Source of the DNA: Amycolatopsis orientalis DSM 40040 = KCTC 9412
GTDB lineage: Bacteria > Actinomycetota > Actinomycetes > Mycobacteriales > Pseudonocardiaceae
NCBI RefSeq assembly: GCF_000478275.1
Contig: NZ_ASJB01000042.1
Span: forward strand, 248,001 to 312,000
Length of the DNA: 64,000 nt
Direction: 5' to 3'
The notes under the pieces were generated by a model, which worked only from the letters and a program-made list of their open reading frames with translations, was not told where the DNA came from and made no database searches. The position numbers and the translations under genes are program-made. Shown in pieces: positions 53,170 through 61,328 of the stretch. Position 1 is the stretch's first letter. Every line of letters starts with the position of its first letter.

Positions 53170-54162
53170 ATGAGCACCACGCACGCGAGACCGACGAGGC
53201 CCTACCTGACCGCCCTGGCCATCACCGGCGCCGGAGTGGCCGCCGCCTACCTGGTCGGCACCGCGGTCCCGGTCGTCAGCGCGCTCACCATCGCCGTCGT
53301 GCTCGGCATCCTCGCCGGCTCCCTGCCCGCGTTGTCGGACGAGACCCGGAAGGCGATCTCCGGCGTCACCAAGAAACTGCTCCGCGCCGGTGTCGTGCTG
53401 CTCGGTCTGCAACTCTCACTCCCCTCGGTGCTGGCGCTCGGCCCCGGCACCCTGCTCGCCGTCGTGCTCACGGTGGGCATCACGTTCCTCGGCACGATCG
53501 GCCTCGGCAGGCTCCTCGGCGTGCCGCGCGGACTGGCGATGCTGGTCGCGACCGGCTTCTCGATCTGTGGCGCGTCGGCGATCGCCGCGATGGAAGGCGT
53601 CGTCGAACGGGAGGACTCCGACGTCGCGACCGCGGTCGCGCTGGTCACCTTCTACGGCGGGCTCGCCATCGCGGCCGTCCCGCTGCTCGGCGGCTGGCTG
53701 CGCCTCGACGCGGTCCGGATCGGCGAATGGGCCGGGCTCAGCGTGCACGAGGTCGCGCAGGTCGTCGCCGCGGCCACCCCCGCGGGCGGCGCCGCCATCG
53801 CGGTCGCCATCGTGATCAAGCTCAGCCGGGTGGTCCTGCTGGCCCCGATGGTCGCCGCGGTCGGCGTGCACGAACGCCACCGCCCGGCCGACGGCGGCAA
53901 GCGCCCGCCGCTGGTTCCGCTGTTCGTCCTCGGTTTCCTCGCGATGGCCGCCCTGCGCAGCACCGGGATCGTGCCGGGCGCCGCGCTCGACGTCGCCAAG
54001 GTCGGCTGCACGCTGCTGCTGGCCGGGGCGCTGTTCGGACTCGGCTGCGCGGTGCGGATCGGCACGCTGGTCCGCACCGGGGGCCGTGCCCTGCTGCTCG
54101 GCCTGCTCTCGACCCTGCTGGTCGGGACCACCGCGCTGGTCACGCTGGCCGTACTCGGCTGA
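53170..54162 (+). CDS. YeiH-family putative sulfate/small-anion exporter
   Basis: 330 residues, about ten transmembrane helices. The family pattern is clear: LLRAGVVLLGLQLSLPSVLALG, GTIGLGRLLGVPRGLAMLVATGFSICGASAIAAMEGV, and AATPAGGAAIAVAIVIKLSRVVLLAPMVA. Members are annotated as sulfate exporters because of Cys/sulfur gene linkage; transport itself is not well proven. ATG at 53170 (MSTTHARPTRPYL) has GGGACGAGG upstream. The 3' end overlaps the convergent MFS gene by 23 bp. Confidence 0.92.
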   Translation: MSTTHARPTRPYLTALAITGAGVAAAYLVGTAVPVVSALTIAVVLGILAGSLPALSDETRKAISGVTKKLLRAGVVLLGLQLSLPSVLALGPGTLLAVVLTVGITFLGTIGLGRLLGVPRGLAMLVATGFSICGASAIAAMEGVVEREDSDVATAVALVTFYGGLAIAAVPLLGGWLRLDAVRIGEWAGLSVHEVAQVVAAATPAGGAAIAVAIVIKLSRVVLLAPMVAAVGVHERHRPADGGKRPPLVPLFVLGFLAMAALRSTGIVPGAALDVAKVGCTLLLAGALFGLGCAVRIGTLVRTGGRALLLGLLSTLLVGTTALVTLAVLG

Positions 54163-55315
54163 GCACGGCCACCGCGAGCAGGGCCACCGCGCCGCCGGTG
54201 AACATCACCGCCGGGACGGACACGGCGTCGACGACGAAGCCACCCAGCAGCGCGCCCGCCGAGAGGGTCGCCTGGAACGACGAGGTGAACAGCACCGACG
54301 CCGCCTCGGGATAGCGCGGTGCCGCCTTCGCGAACCACGTTCCCGAACAGACCGGGACGGCGCCATAGGCGAAACCCCAGATCACCAGCAGCACGAGCGC
54401 GCCCGCCCGCGTGTCGCCGGCGAACGGCAACGCGCAGGTCGCGACCCCGATCAGCCCCGCGGCGGCGAGGAAGGTCAGGCGGAGGTCGCGGGCGATCGCC
54501 GCACCCGCGGCGAAGTTGCCCGCGATCCCGGCGGTGCCGTAGACGAGCAGGAAGACGGTGATCAGCTCCGGGCTCACCTGCGTCACTTGGCGCAGGAGCG
54601 GCGTGACGTAGGTGTAGGTCCCGAAATGGGCGAGCACGACCAGCACCGTGACGAGCAGGCCGAGTCTGGTGGCCCGCCCGCGCGTCATCTCGCGCAGGAC
54701 GTCGAGCCGGGTGCCGCCCGCCGACGGCAGTGGCGGCAGCGACAGGGCCAGCGCGGCGAGCACGCCGAGCGTGAAGACACCCATCACGGCGAAGGCCGCT
54801 CGCCAGCCGAGCAGTTCGCCGACGAACGTTCCCGCGGGCACACCGAGCACGGAGCCCAGCGGCACGGCGGAGAAGATCACCGCGGTCGCCGTCCCCGCCC
54901 GCGCGGGGCCGACGAGCCGCGTGGCGAGCCCGGAGCCGATCGCCCAGAACGCGCCGATCACCAGTCCGACCAGGATCCGCGAGACGAGCACCGCCCAGTA
55001 GGCCTGCGCTGTCGCCGCGAGGACGTCGGCCAGCGCCAGCACCACCATCAGGCCGCACAGCAGGACGCGGCGGTCGAGCCGTCCGGCGGCGACGGTGACC
55101 GCCGGGGCGGCGAGCGCGGCGACGAAGCCGGGCAGTGTCATGGTCAGGCCCGCCGTCCCCGCTGTGATCCGGAAGTCCTCTCCGATCGGGGTCAGGAGGC
55201 CGATCGGCAGGATCTCCGTGGTGACGAGGGAGAAGATCCCCAGCGTCACCGCGAGGACGGCGAGCCATCCCTTCACCGGTGTCCGCGCGGAGGTGTCGAG
55301 GGTCGAAGCGGTCAT
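54140..55315 (-). CDS. MFS transporter (sugar/arabinose-efflux, drug exporter type)
   Basis: 391 residues, 12 helices. VTTEILPIGLLTPIGEDFRITAGTAGLTMTLPGFVAALAAPAVTVAAGRLDRRVLL near the N-terminus and LGVPAGTFVGELLGWRAAFAVMGVFTL (antiporter-like motif in TM5) are typical of the AraJ/YdhP-like drug:H+ antiporter group. Substrate unknown. Starts at ATG 55315 (MTASTLDTSART). Convergent with YeiH; 56 bp downstream of the EamA gene on the same strand, so possibly cotranscribed with it. Confidence 0.92.
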   Translation of the reverse strand: MTASTLDTSARTPVKGWLAVLAVTLGIFSLVTTEILPIGLLTPIGEDFRITAGTAGLTMTLPGFVAALAAPAVTVAAGRLDRRVLLCGLMVVLALADVLAATAQAYWAVLVSRILVGLVIGAFWAIGSGLATRLVGPARAGTATAVIFSAVPLGSVLGVPAGTFVGELLGWRAAFAVMGVFTLGVLAALALSLPPLPSAGGTRLDVLREMTRGRATRLGLLVTVLVVLAHFGTYTYVTPLLRQVTQVSPELITVFLLVYGTAGIAGNFAAGAAIARDLRLTFLAAAGLIGVATCALPFAGDTRAGALVLLVIWGFAYGAVPVCSGTWFAKAAPRYPEAASVLFTSSFQATLSAGALLGGFVVDAVSVPAVMFTGGAVALLAVAVLSRVRPA

Positions 55316-55371
55316 GCGCTCCAGCCCATCACCGCGCGGGCACCGTGGTCTGGCGGATTCGCGACGTGGAT

Positions 55372-56268
55372 CTAGCTCCGGGAGCGTTGGGTCACCACGA
55401 TGCAGGCGACGACGATCAGCGCCGTCACCGGCGCGGCGGCCGGGAGGTGCTCACCGAGCAGCAGGACCGCCCAGACCAGCGTCAGCAGCGGCTGGGCGAG
55501 CTGCAACTGGCTGGCCCGCGCGACCCCGATCTCCGCCATTCCCCGGTACCAGGCGAAAAACCCGCCGAACTGGGAAATGAGGGCGACGTACAGCAGGCCG
55601 ATGATCCCCTCACCGGTGACGTGCAGCGGCTCGGTCGCGAGCCCGAAGACGGCGAACGCGCCGGTGACCGGCAGTGCCATGACCAGCGCCCAGGCGATCA
55701 CGTGCCAGCCCGCCATTTCCCTGGCCAGCCTGCCGCCCTCGGCGTACCCGAACGCGCACAGCACGAGCGCGCCGAACAGGAACAGGTCCGCTGTGGACAG
55801 TCCGCCGCCGCTCTGCGCGACGGTGAACACCACGACCGCGCTCGCGCCGACCGCGGCGGCGAGCCAGAACCGGCGGGACGGCCGGTGCCCGGTCAGCTTC
55901 GAGGAGATGACGGCGGTGGCCAGCGGCAGCAGCCCGATCACCACCGCGGAATGCGCCGTCGAGGACGTCTTGAGCGCGAGCGTGGTCAGGATCGGGAAGG
56001 CGAGGACACAGCCGAGGGAGACCACGGCCAGGCCCCGCCATTGGTCGCGCCTCGGCAGCGGGACCCGGAAGACCTTCAGACAGGTGCCGGCGACCAGGGC
56101 GGCCAGGACGCTGCGCAGCCCGGTGGCGGTCCACGCGTCGAAGCCCTTGAGCGCCCACACGGTGGCGGGGAACGTGAACGAGAAGGCGAGGACACCCAGC
56201 GCCGCCAGCGCGGTCCCGGAGCGGACCGCTACTGCCCGGTCCGCGATAGCGCTATCATCCAGTCTCAT
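55372..56268 (-). CDS. EamA/DMT-family transporter, divergent from MocR regulator
   Basis: 298 residues, ten helices, two EamA repeats (TALAALGVLAFSFTFPATVWALKGFDAWTATGLRSVLAAL; QFGGFFAWYRGMAEIGVARASQLQLAQPLLTLVWAVLLLGE). MocR regulators often face DMT exporters of vitamin-like or amino compounds. ATG at 56268 (MRLDDSAIADRAVAV) overlaps the start codon of the MocR gene on the other strand (CATG). There is no ribosome binding site, so initiation must be leaderless or rely on a start I cannot see. Its first 16 codons contain the two operator dyads at 56221-56256. Confidence 0.9.
   Translation of the reverse strand: MRLDDSAIADRAVAVRSGTALAALGVLAFSFTFPATVWALKGFDAWTATGLRSVLAALVAGTCLKVFRVPLPRRDQWRGLAVVSLGCVLAFPILTTLALKTSSTAHSAVVIGLLPLATAVISSKLTGHRPSRRFWLAAAVGASAVVVFTVAQSGGGLSTADLFLFGALVLCAFGYAEGGRLAREMAGWHVIAWALVMALPVTGAFAVFGLATEPLHVTGEGIIGLLYVALISQFGGFFAWYRGMAEIGVARASQLQLAQPLLTLVWAVLLLGEHLPAAAPVTALIVVACIVVTQRSRS
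56221..56256. promoter_or_regulatory. Two abutting dyads, candidate MocR operator
   Basis: GCGGACCG-N8-CGGTCCGC (56221-56244, perfect 8-bp arms) is followed directly by the 12-bp palindrome GATAGCGCTATC (56245-56256). Both lie just upstream of the MocR start (56267) and inside the EamA reading frame. TATCAT (56253-56258) could be the -10 of a leaderless MocR transcript. Two such dyads next to each other are unlikely by chance. Confidence 0.7.
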
Positions 56269-57691
56269 GTCCGATGGTAGCAGCGTCACCAGCCTGGTCA
56301 CACAGCTGCGGGCTGACCTCGACCGCTATCCGGTCGACGGAAAGCTCCCGTCGAGCCGGGAACTCGTACGGCAGCTGAAGGTGAGCCCCGTGACGGTGTC
56401 GCGCGCCATCGCCGCACTCGCCGCGGAAGGCCTGGTGATCACCCGCCCCGGCGCCGGGGTCTTCCGCGCGCCGCCGCCGCGCGAGTCGTCGGTGACCGGC
56501 GACGTCTCCTGGCAGGAGGTGTCGCTGAGTTCGCAGTCCGGTATCCGCGCGATCGACGCGACCGGCGTGCTCGCCGCGCTGAGCGACCCGCCCTCGGGGG
56601 TCATCGACCTCAACGGCGGCTACACGCATCCCAGCCTGCAACCGGAACGGGACCTCGCGGCCGCGTCGGCCAGGGCCGGACGCCGTCCCGGTGCCTGGAC
56701 CCGGCCGCCGATCTGCGGCCTGCCCGAACTGCGGGCCTGGTTCGCCAGGGACATCGGCAGCCCGGTGAACGTCGAGAACGTGCTGGTCACCGCGGGCGGG
56801 CAGAGCGCGCTGACCACGGCGTTGCGCGCGCTCGGCGCCCCCGGCGCGCCGGTGCTGGTCGAATCCCCGACGTACCCGGGGATGCTGGCCATCGCGCGGG
56901 CGTCGGGGTTGCGGCCGGTCCCCGTGCCGATCGACCGCGACGGCGTCCGGCCCGAACTGCTCGCGGACGCCTTCCGCGACACCGGTGCCCGGTTGTTCGT
57001 CTGCCAGCCCGCGTTCCAGAACCCGACGGGCGCGGTCCTCTGCGCCGAACGGCGGGCCGAGGTCCTGCGGATCGCCCGTGAGGCGGGCGCTTTCGTCATC
57101 GAGGACGATTTCGCGCGGCTGATGGCCCATCCCGGCAGCCCGCCGCCCCCGCCGCCGCTCGTGGCCGACGACCCCGACGGCGTCGTCGTGCACATCCGGT
57201 CGCTCACGAAACCGGCGTCACCGAGCCTGCGGATCAGCGCGCTGGCCGCCCGCGGGCCCGCCTTGGAACGCCTGCGCGGACTGCACGCCGTCGAGAGCTT
57301 CTTCGTGCCCCGTCCACTCCAGGAAACCGCGCTGGAGCTGGTGAGTTCTCCCGCCTGGGCCCGTCATCTGCGGACCCTCACCGCCTCGCTGCGCGAACGT
57401 CGCGACGTCGCCGTCTCGGCACTGCGGGAATTCCTGCCTTCCTGGAGCGCCGTCCCGGTTCCGACCGGGGGCTATCACCTGTGGCAGCCGCTCCCCGGAT
57501 CCGCCGACGAAATGACGTTGACCAGCGCCGCTTTCCGCGCCGGAGTAGCGGTCACCCCCGGCAGGTTCTACTTCGCGGCCGAGGCGCCGGGGCCCTATCT
57601 GCGCCTGAGCTACGTCAGTGCCGCGACCGGCGCACAGGTGCGGGACGGGATCCGGCGCCTCTCCCAGGCGTATCACGAGCTCCCCGGTTAA
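56267..57691 (+). CDS. MocR-type regulator (GntR HTH fused to PLP aminotransferase fold)
   Basis: 474 residues. A GntR winged helix (about 5-70; PVDGKLPSSRELVRQLKVSPVTVSRAIAALAAEGLVITRPGAGVF) precedes a fold-type I aminotransferase-like domain (about 110-470) with GGQSALTTALRAL, QPAFQNPTGAVL and the PLP-lysine position in SLTKPASPSLRISAL. MocR proteins sense vitamin B6 or amino-group ligands and act on an adjacent divergent gene, here the EamA transporter. ATG 56267 overlaps the transporter's ATG by two bases on opposite strands. The much longer ORF upstream (from 55400) is antisense to the transporter. Confidence 0.92.
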   Translation: MSDGSSVTSLVTQLRADLDRYPVDGKLPSSRELVRQLKVSPVTVSRAIAALAAEGLVITRPGAGVFRAPPPRESSVTGDVSWQEVSLSSQSGIRAIDATGVLAALSDPPSGVIDLNGGYTHPSLQPERDLAAASARAGRRPGAWTRPPICGLPELRAWFARDIGSPVNVENVLVTAGGQSALTTALRALGAPGAPVLVESPTYPGMLAIARASGLRPVPVPIDRDGVRPELLADAFRDTGARLFVCQPAFQNPTGAVLCAERRAEVLRIAREAGAFVIEDDFARLMAHPGSPPPPPPLVADDPDGVVVHIRSLTKPASPSLRISALAARGPALERLRGLHAVESFFVPRPLQETALELVSSPAWARHLRTLTASLRERRDVAVSALREFLPSWSAVPVPTGGYHLWQPLPGSADEMTLTSAAFRAGVAVTPGRFYFAAEAPGPYLRLSYVSAATGAQVRDGIRRLSQAYHELPG

Positions 57692-57741
57692 CGCCGGACG
57701 GCGCCTGCTCGTACCATCGCGCACGGAGGCGACGAGAAGGC

Positions 57742-58440
57742 ATGACACAGCCGGCGGCGGAGCCGCACGATTCACCGGGCAGGCTCTGGGAGCTGCTCGA
57801 CGACGTCCAGCGCAAGGCGCTGCGCGCCGCGGCCGAGCTGCGCCGGTACCCAGCCGGGACGGTGATCATCCGCGAGGGCGACCGCTCGGACTGGGTGCTG
57901 ATCCTGATGACCGGGCGGGTCAAGATCACGTCGGTGTCCACCGGCGGTTACGACGCCGTGCTGGCCGTCCGCGACCCTGGCGACATCATCGGCGAGATGG
58001 CCTCGATGGACGGCAGCCTGCGTTCGGCCACGGCGATCGCCGTCGAACCGGTCACCGGGCTGTGGCTGTCCTCGCGGGCGTTCAACTCCGTGCTCCGCGA
58101 ACACGCCGGTATCTCCGTGGTCCTGCTCCGGATCATCACCTCCCGGTTGCGCTACGCCAACTCGCGCCGCACCGAATTCGGGGACAGCACCGCCGCCGAG
58201 CGCATCGCCGCGATCCTGGTCGACCTCGCCGAGCGGTACGGCGTCCCCGTACCCGACGGCACGCTGATCGCCTTGCGCATCAGCCAGCGCGATCTCGCGG
58301 GACTCGCGTCCGCGTCACGGGAAGCCGTCGCCAGGACGTTGCGGACCCTGCGCGCCGACGGGCTGCTCAGCACCGGGCGCCAGCGGCTGGTCGTCCGGAG
58401 CCTGCGCGACCTCAGGAAACTCGCGCCCGACGAGCACTGA
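57742..58440 (+). CDS. Crp/Fnr-family transcriptional regulator
   Basis: 232 residues. The cyclic-nucleotide-binding-like domain (about 20-140) includes ELRRYPAGTVIIREGDRSDWVLILMTGRVKI and the loop GDIIGEMASMDGSLRSATAIA (phosphate-binding-cassette-like). The long dimer helix leads to the HTH (about 160-225) with ISQRDLAGLASASREAVARTLRTLRADGLL. ATG at 57742 has GGAGG upstream within 15 nt. Whether it binds cAMP is not clear. It lies 50 bp after the MocR gene, same strand, and overlaps the convergent membrane-protein gene by 29 bp. Confidence 0.92.
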   Translation: MTQPAAEPHDSPGRLWELLDDVQRKALRAAAELRRYPAGTVIIREGDRSDWVLILMTGRVKITSVSTGGYDAVLAVRDPGDIIGEMASMDGSLRSATAIAVEPVTGLWLSSRAFNSVLREHAGISVVLLRIITSRLRYANSRRTEFGDSTAAERIAAILVDLAERYGVPVPDGTLIALRISQRDLAGLASASREAVARTLRTLRADGLLSTGRQRLVVRSLRDLRKLAPDEH

Positions 58441-58972
58441 GCCGCCACGGCAGGCCGAAATGCCGTTCCACCCGCGCCCCGGTGGCCGAGAGCAGCTTCC
58501 GCACGCGCGGCTCGTTCTCCGGATCGAAGTCCGGCGTGGTCTCGATCAGGCCGCCGAGTTCGCGGACGAGCCGGGCCGCGGCCGTCCTCGGCACCAGCAG
58601 GACCCGCACCGGCGCGAGACTGCGCACCGCGGGCGGTGGCGCGACGAGGTCGATCCGGGCCCGCATCAGACCGGTCAGCCTCGCCAGCCAGAGGAACGCC
58701 CCTGTCACCGCCCAGGCCACCAGTTCCGCCAGGAGGACCGGCGACAGGATCAGCGCGAGCCCCGCCACCTGCGTGGCGGCGAACCCCAGCATGAGCAGGT
58801 CTTCGAAGCCCAGGCGTTCCTTCTCGGCGGACCGGCCGCGGTGCCGGGTGAACGACACTTCCCGGTAGCGCTCGCTTTCGGTGACGATGGCGATCGGGCG
58901 GATCCGGCGCAGCCACGGCGCGAACCGGCGCACGATCAGCCACTCGCCGCCGTCGGCATCGGTCACCCGCAT
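58412..58972 (-). CDS. Two-helix membrane protein, paralog of the next gene
   Basis: 186 residues. A short N-terminal cytosolic part (MRVTDADGGEWLIVRRFAPWLRRIRP), two adjacent transmembrane helices (about 58-98; MLGFAATQVAGLALILSPVLLAELVAWAVTGAFLWLA) and a C-terminal region with ARLVRELGGLIETTPDFDPENEPRVRKLL. The gene 12 bp upstream encodes a protein of the same plan sharing DxxGxxWxVxRRFAPWxR at the start and FDPxEPxVRxxLxxxGARVExH near the end, so the pair arose by tandem duplication. Function unknown. Confidence 0.82.
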   Translation of the reverse strand: MRVTDADGGEWLIVRRFAPWLRRIRPIAIVTESERYREVSFTRHRGRSAEKERLGFEDLLMLGFAATQVAGLALILSPVLLAELVAWAVTGAFLWLARLTGLMRARIDLVAPPPAVRSLAPVRVLLVPRTAAARLVRELGGLIETTPDFDPENEPRVRKLLSATGARVERHFGLPWRLSARRARVS

Positions 58973-58984
58973 CGCGTTCCTCCC

Positions 58985-59581
58985 TCATCGGTGACCGGAT
59001 CCTGACACAGATCTCCGCCAGAGGAGGGTCCGATGGGATTCCACCCGCGCGCCGAACCGGGTGAGTGCCTCGCGGACGGCGGGCTCGCCGGGATCGAACA
59101 TGACGCGTTCCCGGAGCAGGGCGCACAGCTCGATCGTCAAGGGCTTCGCCAGGTCGTCGTGCACCCTGAGGATCGTCAGCGAGACCAGCCCGCTCTGATC
59201 CTTGTGCCAGCCGGCGACGTCGACCCTGGCCGGCGCGTTCCGGAACCACCGCACCAGCCGCGCGACGGAACCCGCGACGGCCTGGCCCGCCATTTCCAGC
59301 AACAGGAACGGCAGCAGGAAGATCCCCAGCAGCAGGTACACCGGGAACTTCACGAGTGCCTCCAAGGCGACCAGCACCCCCACCGTCCCGACGAGCACCT
59401 TGTCCACGGGCGTGTCCTCGTGGCCCTCGACGCCGTCGCCGGACTCGAGCTTCCAGTACGCGGTGAGCTCGTAGTGCCGGTAACCGCCGGTGAGTCCGGC
59501 GAAGGGCTGGACCCACCGGCGCCACGGCGCGAACCGGCGATCGACCACCCACCCACGTCCCTCGGGATCGATCACCTTCAT
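58985..59581 (-). CDS. Two-helix membrane protein, tandem paralog
   Basis: 198 residues, same layout as its neighbour: MKVIDPEGRGWVVDRRFAPWRRW, two helices (about 63-110; KVLVGTVGVLVALEALVKFPVYLLLGIFLLPFLLLEMAGQAVAG), then VSLTILRVHDDLAKPLTIELCALLRERVMFDPGEPAVREALTRFGARVESH. ATG at 59581. First gene of the pair; promoter in the 173-bp gap shared with the divergent sialidase. Confidence 0.83.
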   Translation of the reverse strand: MKVIDPEGRGWVVDRRFAPWRRWVQPFAGLTGGYRHYELTAYWKLESGDGVEGHEDTPVDKVLVGTVGVLVALEALVKFPVYLLLGIFLLPFLLLEMAGQAVAGSVARLVRWFRNAPARVDVAGWHKDQSGLVSLTILRVHDDLAKPLTIELCALLRERVMFDPGEPAVREALTRFGARVESHRTLLWRRSVSGSGHR

Positions 59582-59754
59582 CGGCCCTCCCCTGCTCTCG
59601 CGCCGTGTCCGACGAGACCGACTCTGTCAGCGAAAGCGCCGCGGTTCTGCGTCACCTGACACACAGCGCGAAACCGGGTTGTACGCGCCTTGTACGACAG
59701 GGAAGGACTCTGATCTCCCGTCACCCGGAATCGCATCCAGGACGGAGTACTCCC

Positions 59755-61272
59755 GTGAAGATCTCCCGCGTCGCACAGGGCCTGTTCGCGGCCCTCGTCG
59801 CCACCGCGGCGGTCGGCGCATCCCCGGCCACCTCCCTCGCCGCACCGGTGTCCACCGACCAGGTCTCGGCCGCCGCCGTCGGAAACACGTTGGTGTACAA
59901 AGAGAAAACCGAAGGTTACGACTGCTTCAGAATCCCCGCCGTGGTCAAGGCGAACAACGGCGAACTGCTCGCCTTCGCCGAAGGCCGCAAGGGCGGCGCC
60001 AGCTTCTGCAACGACCGCGGCGACATCGATCTCGTCGTGAAGCGCTCGGCCGACAACGGGAAGACCTGGAGCGCACCGAAGATCGTCATCGAAGGTTTCG
60101 GTGACACCAAAGGAAACCCGACGCCGATCGTGATCCCGTCCACCGGGCGGATCGTGCTGCTCTCGGTGATGGAATGCGTCAAGAACCCCGACTGCAACCG
60201 GATTCCGCGCGTGTCGATCAGCGACGACCACGGCAAGACCTGGACCGCGCCCAAGGTGCTCACCACGCAGCTCGGGTTCAGCTCCGCGCCGGGCTGGCTC
60301 GCGACCGGCCCGTCGCACGGCATCGTGCTGACGCGGGGCGCGCACGCCGGCCGGATCGTCGCGGGGATGAGTTACACCATCGGCACCGCGAACAGCGGCG
60401 CGCTCATCTACAGCGACGACCAGGGCGTCACCTGGAAGCGCGGCGCCACCGACACCCCGGCGACCACCGCGCTGAACCCGCAGGAGATCAGCGTCACCGA
60501 GCTGCTCGACGGGCGGGTCTACGCGGCGGCGCGCAACCAGGCCAACAACGACGACAAATGCCTCAGCGGCGGTGCGAAGAACCGCGCCTACGCCCTCAGT
60601 TCCGACGGCGGAGCGAGTTTCTCCACCAAGTTCACCTTCGAAGAGGACCTGATCACCCCGGTCGTCCAGGCCTCGACCGCGCGGATGACCGCGACCGACA
60701 AGGCCGGCAAGTACAACCGGATCCTGTTCGCCGCGCCGTCGGTCTGCGACCGCCGCAAGGAGCTCGTCGTGCGTTCGTCGTTCGACGAGGGCGCGAACTG
60801 GCAGGGCAATTCCGCCGGAACGCTGGTGTGGAGCGGTGACGCCGCCTACTCCGACATGGTCCAGCTGTCCTCGGGTTCGGTCGGCGTGCTGTACGAAGCG
60901 GGTCCGGCCGGCAACGCCAACGAGACCATCCGCTTCTCGACCGTCACCGAGACGACGCTCGGCGCCCCGGCGTGCGGCGGCGGCTACGGCGTCATCGATT
61001 CGGCTCCGCTCGGGACCGCGGGCACGGTTTACCTGTCCTACAACGCTTCCAACGGACAGAACTGTGTCAGCACGATGAAGAGCACGTCGGCGGGCACCGC
61101 CACCGCGACGTCGGCCTACCTCGAGGTCCAGGGCTCGTCCCGGATCACCGACTCCGGCTCGTTCGCCTGGTTCGCGGGCCCGGTCCGCGCTTCCGCCGCG
61201 GGCAAATGCGTGAAGTGGGGCGGTTCCGCGGGCGGGACGGCGTACAACAGCCCGGTCGAACACTGCGACTGA
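59755..61272 (+). CDS. Secreted exo-alpha-sialidase (GH33)
   Basis: 505 residues. Signal peptide (KISRVAQGLFAALVATAAVGASPATSLAA, cut near 30). The sialidase FRIP motif (58-61, catalytic Arg) is followed by the acidic region NDRGDIDLV (Asp near 90) and five Asp boxes: SADNGKTW (98-105), SDDHGKTW, SDDQGVTW, SSDGGASF and SFDEGANW. It releases terminal sialic acids from glycoconjugates outside the cell. GTG at 59755 with GGAG upstream begins the signal peptide; the longer frame has none. A C-terminal Cys-bearing tail has no recognised carbohydrate-binding module. Together with the fucosidase it suggests growth on host or environmental glycans. Confidence 0.94.
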   Translation: MKISRVAQGLFAALVATAAVGASPATSLAAPVSTDQVSAAAVGNTLVYKEKTEGYDCFRIPAVVKANNGELLAFAEGRKGGASFCNDRGDIDLVVKRSADNGKTWSAPKIVIEGFGDTKGNPTPIVIPSTGRIVLLSVMECVKNPDCNRIPRVSISDDHGKTWTAPKVLTTQLGFSSAPGWLATGPSHGIVLTRGAHAGRIVAGMSYTIGTANSGALIYSDDQGVTWKRGATDTPATTALNPQEISVTELLDGRVYAAARNQANNDDKCLSGGAKNRAYALSSDGGASFSTKFTFEEDLITPVVQASTARMTATDKAGKYNRILFAAPSVCDRRKELVVRSSFDEGANWQGNSAGTLVWSGDAAYSDMVQLSSGSVGVLYEAGPAGNANETIRFSTVTETTLGAPACGGGYGVIDSAPLGTAGTVYLSYNASNGQNCVSTMKSTSAGTATATSAYLEVQGSSRITDSGSFAWFAGPVRASAAGKCVKWGGSAGGTAYNSPVEHCD

Positions 61273-61281
61273 GCAGCCGGT

Positions 61282-61327
61282 CTCGTGAGTGGTAATGACG
61301 GTTCTAACCGTCATTACCACTCACGAG
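61282..61327. repeat. 46-bp perfect palindromic hairpin, family A copy 2
   Basis: 22-bp perfect arms with core GTGAGTGGTAA, loop CT, between convergent sialidase (61272) and MFS (61329) genes. Relative to copies 1 and 3 the inner arm is TGACGG and its complement CCGTCA, so several bases have changed in both arms at once. Confidence 0.9.
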
Positions 61328-61328
61328 G

